Assembly: GCA_023139225.1 (NCBI GenBank)
Contig: JAGLNZ010000244.1
Coordinates: forward strand, 1-6,428
DNA length: 6,428 nucleotides
Source: Desulfobacula sp.
GTDB lineage: Bacteria; Desulfobacterota; Desulfobacteria; Desulfobacterales; Desulfobacteraceae
Direction of reading: 5' to 3'
Numbering within the stretch: the first letter of the stretch is position 1; each line of letters opens with the position of its first letter. Below the pieces are notes generated by a model. It did no database searches. It saw nothing but the letters and a program-made list of their open reading frames with translations, and was not told where the DNA came from. This document shows, one piece after another, positions 1 to 5,989 of this stretch. Both the position numbers and the translations under genes were made by a program.

Positions 1-692
1 ACATTGTTGTTTCCTCCTGCCATAATATATTCTGCAGACATCAACCATTCCTGGATGGTCGCGGCAAGCCCCCTCTTCAGCACAACCGGTTTATCCATGC
101 GACCGACACATTTTAAAAGTTCAAAATTCTGCATATTACGGGCACCAATCTGAACCACATCAACATATTTCATCATCAAATCCGCCTGAAAGACAGATGT
201 GATTTCCGTGACCACCCCGAGCCCTGTCTTTTCCCTGACATCGGCAAGAATTTTAAGGCCTTCTTCTTCCAGTCCCTGAAAGGAATATGGTGAAGATCGG
301 GGTTTATATGCGCCCCCACGAAAGAGAACCGCGCCATATTTTTTCACCTCTTTTGCAATGGTCATGGCCTGGTCATGGCTTTCAACGGCGCACGGTCCTG
401 CCACAATAACTATCCTGTCCGCCCCTACCACAACATCGCCGATTTTCACCTTGGTATCTTCTGATTTAAACTCCCGACTGACAAGTTTATAGGATGTTTT
501 AATGGGAACCGCATCTGCAATACCATCCATTTTTTTCAAATCGTCCGGGCTTGTATTGGCTTTACCTATAATTCCAATTACATTTCTGCCCGCATCCGTT
601 ATTTCACGAGTAATACACCCTTCATCAGAAAACATATTTTTTATTTTATCTTTCTGATTTTGAGTAATATTGCTTTCCAGTACAAGAATCAT
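1..692 (-). CDS. aroF: 3-deoxy-7-phosphoheptulonate (DAHP) synthase, type I-beta, 3' end beyond window
   Basis: Condenses phosphoenolpyruvate and erythrose 4-phosphate to DAHP, the first committed step of aromatic amino acid synthesis, in the cytoplasm. I translated 230 residues before the window edge. Residues 1-70 look like the small ferredoxin-like regulatory domain of I-beta enzymes, which in the Thermotoga enzyme carries feedback control by aromatic amino acids. The TIM-barrel catalytic part follows: VAGPCAVES near 97-105 (Cys101 is the expected metal-ligand cysteine), GGAYKPRSSPYSFQG at 126-140 (Lys130 and Arg132 for substrate), QIGARNMQNFELLK at 181-194, and PVVLKRG at 202-208. The later metal-binding His, Glu and Asp lie outside the window. 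The ATG at 690-692 is fixed by an AGGAGG ribosome site five bases upstream. The gene lies behind a Phe-rich leader peptide and two terminators, so phenylalanine control of transcription is likely. Family assignment is firm; which aromatic amino acid inhibits the enzyme cannot be read from the sequence. Confidence 0.95.
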   Translation of the reverse strand, partial: MILVLESNITQNQKDKIKNMFSDEGCITREITDAGRNVIGIIGKANTSPDDLKKMDGIADAVPIKTSYKLVSREFKSEDTKVKIGDVVVGADRIVIVAGPCAVESHDQAMTIAKEVKKYGAVLFRGGAYKPRSSPYSFQGLEEEGLKILADVREKTGLGVVTEITSVFQADLMMKYVDVVQIGARNMQNFELLKCVGRMDKPVVLKRGLAATIQEWLMSAEYIMAGGNNN

Positions 693-697
693 TTTAT

Positions 698-703
698 CCT
701 CCT
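698..703 (-). promoter_or_regulatory. Ribosome binding site of aroF
   Basis: The minus strand reads AGGAGG, a full Shine-Dalgarno match, five bases before the ATG of aroF. It lies about 12 bases after the T-run of the second leader terminator. Any transcript escaping that terminator is therefore immediately competent for translation. Confidence 0.85.
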
Positions 704-714
704 GTTAGTACATT

Positions 715-756
715 AAAAAAATAAAAAAAGGCCCCGGAAAAATCTTCCCGAAGCCT
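715..756 (-). terminator. Second leader terminator, adjacent to aroF
   Basis: On the minus strand a 12-pair stem (745-756 with 729-740, including three G-T wobbles) closes a 4-base GATT loop. It is followed by TTTTTTTATTTTTTT (729-715). This has the form of an intrinsic terminator, but it sits inside the aroF leader, only about 12 bases before the Shine-Dalgarno. It would therefore act as an attenuator or a transcription brake rather than as the end of an upstream gene. A constitutive terminator here would silence aroF, so some antitermination is expected. Confidence 0.75.
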
Positions 757-763
757 GAAAACT

Positions 764-802
764 AAAAAACCCCGGGTGGCTTATATGTCCACCCGGGGTT
801 TT
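764..802 (-). terminator. First leader terminator (Phe attenuator hairpin)
   Basis: A perfect 14-pair inverted repeat (789-802 with 766-779) has a GC-rich core, CCCCGGGTGG pairing with CCACCCGGGG, around a 9-base loop. On the minus strand the 3' arm runs into TTTTTT (769-764). It begins 21 bases after the stop codon of the Phe-rich leader peptide, the spacing expected for the terminator (3:4 hairpin) of a ribosome-mediated attenuator. The arms are symmetric and also end in TTTT on the plus strand, but no plus-strand gene precedes it, so the minus-strand role is favoured. Confidence 0.85.
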
Positions 803-823
803 ATTTAATTAAAAAATAAAATG

Positions 824-901
824 TCACACCGGATGAACGCTCCTAAAAAAGAAAAAGAAGCGTTCAAAATTAAATATGCTTATGTGTGTCATTTTATTCA
901 T
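824..901 (-). CDS. Phenylalanine-rich leader peptide of aroF (PheL-like)
   Basis: A 25-codon reading frame starts ATG at 899-901 and stops TGA at 824-826. Seven of its 25 residues are phenylalanine, in the run FNFERFFFFF (residues 10-19), with codons F15-F19 at 845-859. An AAGG ribosome site (909-912) lies seven bases upstream of the start. It is too short for ordinary gene prediction. By analogy with E. coli PheL and other amino acid operon leaders, its translation is the sensor rather than its product. Scarce charged tRNA-Phe would stall the ribosome on the Phe run and change folding of the RNA ahead of RNA polymerase. A second in-frame ATG at codon 4 lacks a ribosome site. The match to an attenuation leader is strong because the peptide, pairing segments and terminator all line up; function is inferred. 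Confidence 0.88.
   Translation of the reverse strand: MNKMTHISIFNFERFFFFFRSVHPV
834..866 (-). promoter_or_regulatory. Hairpin enclosing the Phe codon run (attenuator 1:2 stem)
   Basis: An 8-base perfect inverted repeat, TGAACGCT / AGCGTTCA on the minus strand (arms 859-866 and 834-841), has a 17-base loop that holds nearly all of the Phe codons. This is the position of the 1:2 pause stem in classical attenuators. Segment 829-836 (TCATCCGG) overlaps the second arm and can instead pair with the first arm of the terminator (789-796, CCGGGTGG) over eight positions, two of them G-U. That gives a candidate 2:3 antiterminator. The pairing was done by eye; no folding energies were computed. Confidence 0.7.
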
Positions 902-925
902 TTTATTACCTTAAATATTTAGGCT

Positions 926-954
926 AACCTACAGATCATTTCAATTTATGTCAA
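926..954 (-). promoter_or_regulatory. Candidate sigma-70 type promoter of the aroF leader
   Basis: The minus strand carries a perfect -35 box, TTGACA (954-949), then 17 bases, then TAGGTT (931-926), a weak three-of-six -10 match. Transcription would start near 919, leaving about 18 bases before the leader peptide ATG. That is a normal arrangement for an attenuated operon. The -10 lies in a near-palindrome, TAGGCTAACCTA on the plus strand (920-931), which could be an operator. The promoter starts 11 bases beyond the stop codon of the upstream chemoreceptor gene. Confidence 0.5.
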
Positions 955-964
955 TAACAAAAAA

Positions 965-3799
965 TCAGTTTACCCCTTTTTCTTTAAGAAAAGGAACATA
1001 TTCTTTATCTGTTTTCATAATATGATTTCTCAGCCAATCTGTAAGAAATGTCATTAAATCCATGGACAGAGCCGCCCTACCTTCTTCAAATTGGGTTTTA
1101 AACTCTAAAACCTGGGCAACAAGTTTATCATGGATATCTTTATGATTCATTCTTTCAGGATACATATGTTCCTCAAACAATTGTTCTTCATGACTGAAAT
1201 GGTATACCGTATAATCAGCCAGTCTTTCTAAAATAAGACCTGCTTCTTTTGCCCCTTTTTTCATCTTCATGGCCCGGTGCAGTTCATTGACCATCTTGAC
1301 CAGTTCTTTATGCTGTTCATCAATCTTTTCAATTCCGTTCATCAGTTTATCCGACCATGGCATAAGATCCGGAATATCTTCTTTTTTCAAATCAGATTCT
1401 ATTTCAACATCTGCATCATCAACAGAGACCTTGAACACACCGATCATATTTCTTAATTTTGAAGAAAGATCGGATAAATCCTGGGCACTCTTTTTCATCT
1501 GGTTGCTTTGCGAAGTCATATCCACGGCAACACTGTTCACTTTTGAAATATCACTGGAAATTTCAGAAGATACCTGGGAACTCTGGGCGACATTTTCATT
1601 TACCTCTCCAATGCCCGTGGATGCCTGCTCTATATTTTCAGCAATTTCAGTTGCTGAAGCAGATTGCTCTTCAATGGCTGCGGCAATGGCAGCAACGATC
1701 TCAGTCACTTCCGAAATGACATGTGTAATCTGCTCGACATCCCTTACCGTATCGTCTGTTGAATTTTGAATGCCTTTGATTTTATCTTTAATATCCAAAG
1801 TAGCCTCTGCTGTCTGGCTGGCAAGACCCTTTATTTCGCTTGCCACAACCGCAAATCCTTTTCCTGCTTCTCCGGCTCTGGCTGCCTCAATGGTTGCATT
1901 CAAGGCCAGCAGATTGGTTTGTTCGGCAATATCTGTAATGACCTCTGTAACTTTATTAATTTCCCTGGCAGAGGCGCCCAGCAGCTCTACCCTTTGTGAA
2001 GCTGTTTCGACCTTAAGAGAAGCATTTTGGGAAACCCCTCTTGCTTTCTCACAATTTGCGGCTACCTCACCCAGAGTCAGCTTCATCTGGCCAGCTGCAC
2101 TGGCCACCGTTCCAAGGTTTGTGGAAGCCTGTTCACTGGCAGCTGCAACAGAATTCATACTTGAACTCATTTCTTCTGCTGCAGTGGCAACAGAATTTGA
2201 TCTTCCGGACAAATCCTCGGCATCCTCTGCCATTTGCTCTGATACAGATAAGAGCTCCCCTGATGAAGCAGTAACGGTCTCGGAATTGCTGCCGATATCC
2301 ACGACAATATTATTCAACCGGGCAATAAAGGCATTAAACCATTTTGCAAGCTCTCCAATTTCATCTCTTGTATCAATATCTATTCGCCGGGTTAAATCAC
2401 CCTCTCCCTGGGAAATATCTTTTAACGCACTCACAACCGTTTTGATCGGTGTGATAATGATCCTTATAAGAAGCAATGCAATCAAAATCCCGAAAATCAC
2501 TGCACAAAGGCTGACAATGGTAATAAAGGCTGTCGATTTAGTGATCTGAGCCTGCATCTGTGTGTGCTGCAAATCTTTTGATTTTAAGCATATTTTTTGA
2601 ATATTTGCTGCATTGGATTCCATAGCAGTCTTGGCAGTCTGCTGGCTTTTCATTAAACTGGCATAACTTTTAAATGATGACAGGTAATTTTTAGCTGATT
2701 CCTGAATTCCGTCCAGGGGTTTTGTTTTATCCTCATCATCGATATTCTCTTTTATCTCTGCAATGACCTTGTCTATAGAGTCTATGTTCCGGGTAATATG
2801 CTCAAAAACCTTATCATCTTCAGTATTAATAAACTCTTTTTCCAAAATTCTCGTGTTTAAAAGGATTTTTGCAATCTGATCCGCCCCTGAGGATAGCTCC
2901 ATCATCTGTCCTGAAAAAATCTGGACATCTTCCACATAAAACTCAAGCTGTTCCTGCATTTCCTGCTGGAAATTAATAATGGCCCGTGTCAACTCTGTGA
3001 CCGCTTTGATAAGAGCAATATTGTTGTCATCGGTTTTGCTGTCAAAAAAAAAATTGGCCTTATTCATGCAATCCGCCTGTTTTAAAAAGACCTCTTCCAG
3101 ACGCTTTTTTGATGCATCTTCGGTCAATAGTGATTTAACCTCATCAGCAGCCCTTGTAAGATCCCTATGTTTGCCTTTCCATTCTTCATATGTTGAAATT
3201 TTTGATTCCTTTGATGCCGCCAGCACCATCCGGTATCCTTTTGCATTTAAAAACCCATCATGAATCTTAATGGAAAGACTGACCCTGTGTCTCATGCTTG
3301 AAATTCTTGTTTCGCTTTCATCTCTTAACTGGTCATATTTTGCCTTTTGTTCATCGCGAATTTTAGCCGTTGTCTCAAGCGCCAGGCTGGCTTTATGATT
3401 CATATCACTCATAAGGGAATCTTTTTTACCGGCCAGGGCCACATAATCATTAAATGCTTTACTATACGTATCTGATTTTTTTAAAATATCAGTGGTTTGT
3501 TTTTTTATATCCTTTGATTTGGCATCATCTAATATCCCATTGGTTTGTCTTTTCAATGATTTTATTTCATCTTCGACAACACTAACTGCTTTGGGGTCAT
3601 TGGTTAGAATAAATTTTTTCTCATTTTGCCTGGCTTCTAATATGTGATTCACCAGAAGCTGAAACTGATCTGCCGAATCCACCTTTTCAACTACCCGGGT
3701 TAATCCGAACCGCCCGACAAAAGCAAGGACAATCAACAAAATAAGAATAATGACAAATCCACCGGTAATTTTTTTTGCAAGGCTGAAATTCTTAAACAT
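965..3799 (-). CDS. DcrH-type methyl-accepting chemotaxis protein with C-terminal bacteriohemerythrin
   Basis: Inner-membrane chemoreceptor of 944 residues. It has a short cytoplasmic start, TM1 about 12-33, a long all-helical periplasmic region 34-421 (HBM or four-helix-bundle type), TM2 about 422-446, HAMP about 447-501 ([14 protein letters not shown]), a signalling coiled coil about 515-790 with hairpin tip [20 protein letters not shown] from 626, and a bacteriohemerythrin at about 812-944. All seven di-iron ligands are present: His830, His867, Glu871, His886, His890, His926 and Asp931. This order and length resemble DcrH of Desulfovibrio vulgaris (about 960 residues), whose hemerythrin binds O2, so an oxygen or redox sensing role in aerotaxis is the likely function. 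Probable methylation pairs are Glu542/Glu543 and Glu710/Glu711. The ATG is preceded by GGGGGAG at 3803-3809. It is divergent from a second receptor, and no clear terminator separates it from the aroF promoter. Architecture is firm; the periplasmic ligand is unknown. Confidence 0.95.
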   Translation of the reverse strand: MFKNFSLAKKITGGFVIILILLIVLAFVGRFGLTRVVEKVDSADQFQLLVNHILEARQNEKKFILTNDPKAVSVVEDEIKSLKRQTNGILDDAKSKDIKKQTTDILKKSDTYSKAFNDYVALAGKKDSLMSDMNHKASLALETTAKIRDEQKAKYDQLRDESETRISSMRHRVSLSIKIHDGFLNAKGYRMVLAASKESKISTYEEWKGKHRDLTRAADEVKSLLTEDASKKRLEEVFLKQADCMNKANFFFDSKTDDNNIALIKAVTELTRAIINFQQEMQEQLEFYVEDVQIFSGQMMELSSGADQIAKILLNTRILEKEFINTEDDKVFEHITRNIDSIDKVIAEIKENIDDEDKTKPLDGIQESAKNYLSSFKSYASLMKSQQTAKTAMESNAANIQKICLKSKDLQHTQMQAQITKSTAFITIVSLCAVIFGILIALLLIRIIITPIKTVVSALKDISQGEGDLTRRIDIDTRDEIGELAKWFNAFIARLNNIVVDIGSNSETVTASSGELLSVSEQMAEDAEDLSGRSNSVATAAEEMSSSMNSVAAASEQASTNLGTVASAAGQMKLTLGEVAANCEKARGVSQNASLKVETASQRVELLGASAREINKVTEVITDIAEQTNLLALNATIEAARAGEAGKGFAVVASEIKGLASQTAEATLDIKDKIKGIQNSTDDTVRDVEQITHVISEVTEIVAAIAAAIEEQSASATEIAENIEQASTGIGEVNENVAQSSQVSSEISSDISKVNSVAVDMTSQSNQMKKSAQDLSDLSSKLRNMIGVFKVSVDDADVEIESDLKKEDIPDLMPWSDKLMNGIEKIDEQHKELVKMVNELHRAMKMKKGAKEAGLILERLADYTVYHFSHEEQLFEEHMYPERMNHKDIHDKLVAQVLEFKTQFEEGRAALSMDLMTFLTDWLRNHIMKTDKEYVPFLKEKGVN
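2774..3643 (-). repeat. Internal duplication in the periplasmic sensor of the hemerythrin receptor
   Basis: Residues 53-82 and 313-342 of the receptor align without gaps at an offset of exactly 260 residues. They share Leu54/314, Arg57/317, Glu60/320, Lys61/321, Phe63/323, Ile64/324, Thr66/326, Asp68/328, Lys70/330, Ile79/339 and Ser81/341. The similarity continues more loosely for about 60 residues in each copy (both have a Y...F..Y..L pattern). A third, much weaker copy may start near residue 183 (FLNAK), at half that offset. The sensor therefore appears to be built from repeated helical hairpins of about 100-130 residues. Confidence 0.6.
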
Positions 3800-3850
3800 T
3801 TTCTCCCCCTGTTCTGAATATTAGAGTCGTGGTTATTTGTAAATAATTTG

Positions 3851-3867
3851 TCCTTGGATTGCAAGGA
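3851..3867. promoter_or_regulatory. 17-bp inverted repeat, candidate operator
   Basis: TCCTTG-gattg-CAAGGA is a perfect 6-base inverted repeat with a 5-base spacer, about mid-way between the two receptor starts. It overlaps a weak plus-strand -35 (TTGGAT 3854-3859), 18 bases upstream of TATAAA (3878-3883). The size and symmetry fit a site for a dimeric helix-turn-helix regulator. No cognate regulator is encoded in the window. Confidence 0.35.
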
Positions 3868-3906
3868 AAATCTATGATATAAAAATTTTTGAATCCCTTA
3901 ATAAAG

Positions 3907-3934
3907 TTGACTTTTCCAAGGCTTTTGGGGTAAT
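3907..3934 (+). promoter_or_regulatory. Candidate promoter for the Cache chemoreceptor gene
   Basis: TTGACT (3907-3912, five of six -35 matches) is followed after 16 bases by GGTAAT (3929-3934, four of six -10 matches). This would start transcription near 3941, about 64 bases before the ATG at 4005. It is the best single candidate on this strand, but AT-rich DNA throws up such matches by chance. Confidence 0.3.
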
Positions 3935-3970
3935 CATACATATGAAAATGATCAATCTTGCAATCATGGT

Positions 3971-3991
3971 CTTTTTAAATCATTTAAAAAG
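3971..3991 (+). promoter_or_regulatory. 21-bp palindrome overlapping the ribosome site of the Cache receptor
   Basis: CTTTTTAAAT and ATTTAAAAAG form perfect 10-base arms around a single central C. The right arm includes the first bases of AAAAAGGAA (3986-3994), the only plausible ribosome site for the ATG at 4005, at about 10 bases' spacing. In RNA it would fold into an AU-rich hairpin that partly hides the Shine-Dalgarno; in DNA it could be an operator downstream of the promoter. The symmetry is directly visible; the function is inference. Confidence 0.45.
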
Positions 3992-4004
3992 GAATATTTA
4001 AACT

Positions 4005-5963
4005 ATGAAACTAAAGAGTAAAATTCTTATCCCCATAACCTTGTTGATTGCTGCAAGCATCATTATCTCAACAATAATCTCTTATACTTCCGTTAAAAAA
4101 ACTATTTTCAATCTTTCTAAAGAGCAATTAAATGCAAAAGTAAATTCCGCTCAGATGAGACTGAATGACAGAATAGAAGCAATTATCTCTGAGGCTGAAA
4201 AATTGTCACAATATAAGGACGTACAAAAAGCAACAAAATATAAGGGATTGAGAAGCAAAGTATCAAAATTTTTCAGTGAATACATTACTAATAGAACTTA
4301 TTTTGAAGAACTGATCCTGACAGACACGGGCGGTAAAGCCATTGCATCAAACATTGAAAAAACAGTCAATACCCTGGACGTATCCCGGGAAAATTACTTT
4401 GAACTTACCCGTAAAGGAAAGATATCTGTCTCCTCCGTCCAAAAAAGCCTTATATCGGGTAACCCTGTTTTTATTATCGGTGTACCCGTTTATATGAATA
4501 AAAAAATTGAGGGGCTGATATTGGCCGTGGTTGATTTAAAAACTATTGGTGACAAATACATCAAGCCTCTTAAGGTTGGTAAAACCGGATATGGGTATTT
4601 AATGAGTGAAAAAGGCCTTGTCATCTGCCATCCGGACAAAAAAAAGATTCTCTCTTTTGATATGGCCTCCTTTGATTTTGTTAAAAAAATCATTATGAAA
4701 AAAACAGGGTTTATCGAATACATCCAGGCGGGAAACGATATGATCGTAAGTTTTGCACCCGTTAAATCGACGAAATGGATACTTGCGCTGGGTGTTGATC
4801 TTGATGAACTGATCGCTCCTGCAAAAGCGATGCGAACGATTCTCATCATTATCGGGGTGTTATCCATCGTTATTTTAGGTGCGGGAATCTTTGTTTTTAT
4901 CCAGACAATGGTTGTAAAACCAGTGAATGAAATCGGGAAAAGCTTAAAAGATATTGCCAAGGGTGAAGGGGACCTTACAAAACGGCTTGATATTATATCC
5001 AAAGATGAAATCGGTGAACTCTCCATCTGGTTTAATTCATTTATTGAAAAGCTTGAATCCATTATCGTTGATATAAAATCAAATGTAATAATAGTCAGCT
5101 CCTCTTCCCGGAATCTGTCAACGCTTTCCTCCAATATGGCGAAAAGTGCCGAAGATATGACGGGGAAGGCCAAAAACCTGAACCAGGCTGCCGATGGCAT
5201 GAGTTTAAACATGAATTCCGTAGCAGCTGCAGTTGAACAGGCAACAACAAATATTAATATGGTCTCTTCAGCAGCCGAACAATTGAATGGTTCCATCACC
5301 CAGATCGCCGAAAATTCAGACCAGGGCAGGAATGTAACCACCAATGCAGTTTTAAAAACCCAGGACGCTTCCACAAAAATTGACAAATTGGGTAAGGCTA
5401 CCAAAGAGATCAGCAGGGTAACACAGGTTATTGCCGAAATATCAGAGCAGACAAATCTTTTGGCATTAAATGCAACCATTGAGGCAGCCAGAGCCGGAGA
5501 AGCCGGAAAAGGTTTTGCGGTTGTAGCATCGGAAATAAAAGACCTTGCCTTCCAGACGGCAAAGGCAACTGAAGATATTAAAACCAGCGTGCAGGCAATT
5601 CAAACCTCTACCCACGAAAGTGTTGAAGAAATACAGGCAGTTTCCAATGTAATAGAGGATGTTAATCAGATTGTTTCAAACATTGCCGATGCTGTTGAGC
5701 AGCAATCCCTTACGACGGGCGAAATTGCTGAAAACATTATTCAGGCGTCATCAGGTCTTTCGGAAATCAATGAGAACATCGCGCTTACATCCCAAAGTGC
5801 CGCAAATATTGCTGAAGATGTCACCCAGGTTGCGGGCTCAGCCTCAGACTTCTCCAATATCAGTTCTGAGGTTGATTCTAATTCAAAAGAACTCTCCGGT
5901 CTTTCAAAAAATCTAAATAATTCCATTGGAGGATTTAAGGTGTCGGAAAAAAGGTCTGAATAA
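4005..5963 (+). CDS. Methyl-accepting chemotaxis protein with periplasmic double-Cache sensor
   Basis: Inner-membrane chemoreceptor of 652 residues. TM1 is about 7-28. A periplasmic dCache_1-type domain spans about 35-270: the distal lobe has [18 protein letters not shown] and a [10 protein letters not shown] strand pair near 127-163, and the proximal lobe has [20 protein letters not shown] near 192-211. TM2 is about 278-303 and HAMP about 304-358 ([14 protein letters not shown]). The signalling coiled coil runs about 370-645, with hairpin tip [20 protein letters not shown] from 481. It should control CheA/CheW activity in response to a small periplasmic ligand. The full amino-acid-binding signature of dCache_1AA domains is not evident, so the ligand is open. 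A textbook methylation site is [10 protein letters not shown] (421-430). There is no C-terminal CheR-binding pentapeptide. The ATG follows AAAAAGGAA within a 21-bp palindrome. The gene is divergent from the hemerythrin receptor and convergent with the branching enzyme gene. Confidence 0.95.
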   Translation: MKLKSKILIPITLLIAASIIISTIISYTSVKKTIFNLSKEQLNAKVNSAQMRLNDRIEAIISEAEKLSQYKDVQKATKYKGLRSKVSKFFSEYITNRTYFEELILTDTGGKAIASNIEKTVNTLDVSRENYFELTRKGKISVSSVQKSLISGNPVFIIGVPVYMNKKIEGLILAVVDLKTIGDKYIKPLKVGKTGYGYLMSEKGLVICHPDKKKILSFDMASFDFVKKIIMKKTGFIEYIQAGNDMIVSFAPVKSTKWILALGVDLDELIAPAKAMRTILIIIGVLSIVILGAGIFVFIQTMVVKPVNEIGKSLKDIAKGEGDLTKRLDIISKDEIGELSIWFNSFIEKLESIIVDIKSNVIIVSSSSRNLSTLSSNMAKSAEDMTGKAKNLNQAADGMSLNMNSVAAAVEQATTNINMVSSAAEQLNGSITQIAENSDQGRNVTTNAVLKTQDASTKIDKLGKATKEISRVTQVIAEISEQTNLLALNATIEAARAGEAGKGFAVVASEIKDLAFQTAKATEDIKTSVQAIQTSTHESVEEIQAVSNVIEDVNQIVSNIADAVEQQSLTTGEIAENIIQASSGLSEINENIALTSQSAANIAEDVTQVAGSASDFSNISSEVDSNSKELSGLSKNLNNSIGGFKVSEKRSE

Positions 5964-5989
5964 ATAGTGTTTTAAACAAAACTATTTTT
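5962..5989 (+). terminator. Weak AU-rich hairpin between convergent genes
   Basis: AAATAG-tg-TTTT (5962-5973) can pair with AAAACTATTT (5978-5987) around AAAC, leaving a two-base bulge. On the plus strand it runs into TTTTT (5985-5989). It lies in the 24 bases between the stop codons of the Cache receptor and the branching enzyme, where a shared terminator would be expected. It has almost no GC content, so efficiency would be low. Confidence 0.4.

Larger units (their letters stand above)
3800..4004. other. Divergent intergenic region between the two chemoreceptor genes
   Basis: These 205 bases separate the start codons of two divergent receptor genes and must contain both promoters unless one is transcribed from elsewhere. 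The region holds two inverted repeats (3851-3867 and 3971-3991) and one moderate plus-strand promoter candidate (3907-3934). For the minus-strand gene I see only weak elements, such as TAATAT at 3823-3818 without a good -35. I found no convincing sigma-54 (GG-N10-GC) or sigma-28 site. Confidence 0.6.

Noticed and set aside
705..713. ATG TAC TAA mini-frame just before the aroF ribosome site on the minus strand
   Set aside because: A two-codon frame preceded by a T-tract with no ribosome site; most likely chance in AT-rich DNA.
764..802. The GC-rich hairpin as a terminator for a plus-strand gene or a bidirectional terminator of convergent genes
   Set aside because: There is no plus-strand gene upstream, and both flanking genes run on the minus strand. 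Its position after the leader peptide explains it better.
1770..2549. 259-codon plus-strand frame opposite the hemerythrin receptor
   Set aside because: It lies antisense to the conserved signalling and HAMP coding region, has Ser/Ala-rich shadow composition and resembles no family.
3902..3927. TAAAGTT as a sigma-28 (flagellar) -35 element for the Cache receptor
   Set aside because: The -35 half looks right, but nothing resembling GCCGATAA occurs at the required distance (GGCTTTTG is there instead).
4490..5479. 329-codon minus-strand frame opposite the Cache receptor
   Set aside because: Antisense shadow of a well-supported receptor gene; no domain, no ribosome site and no recognisable protein.
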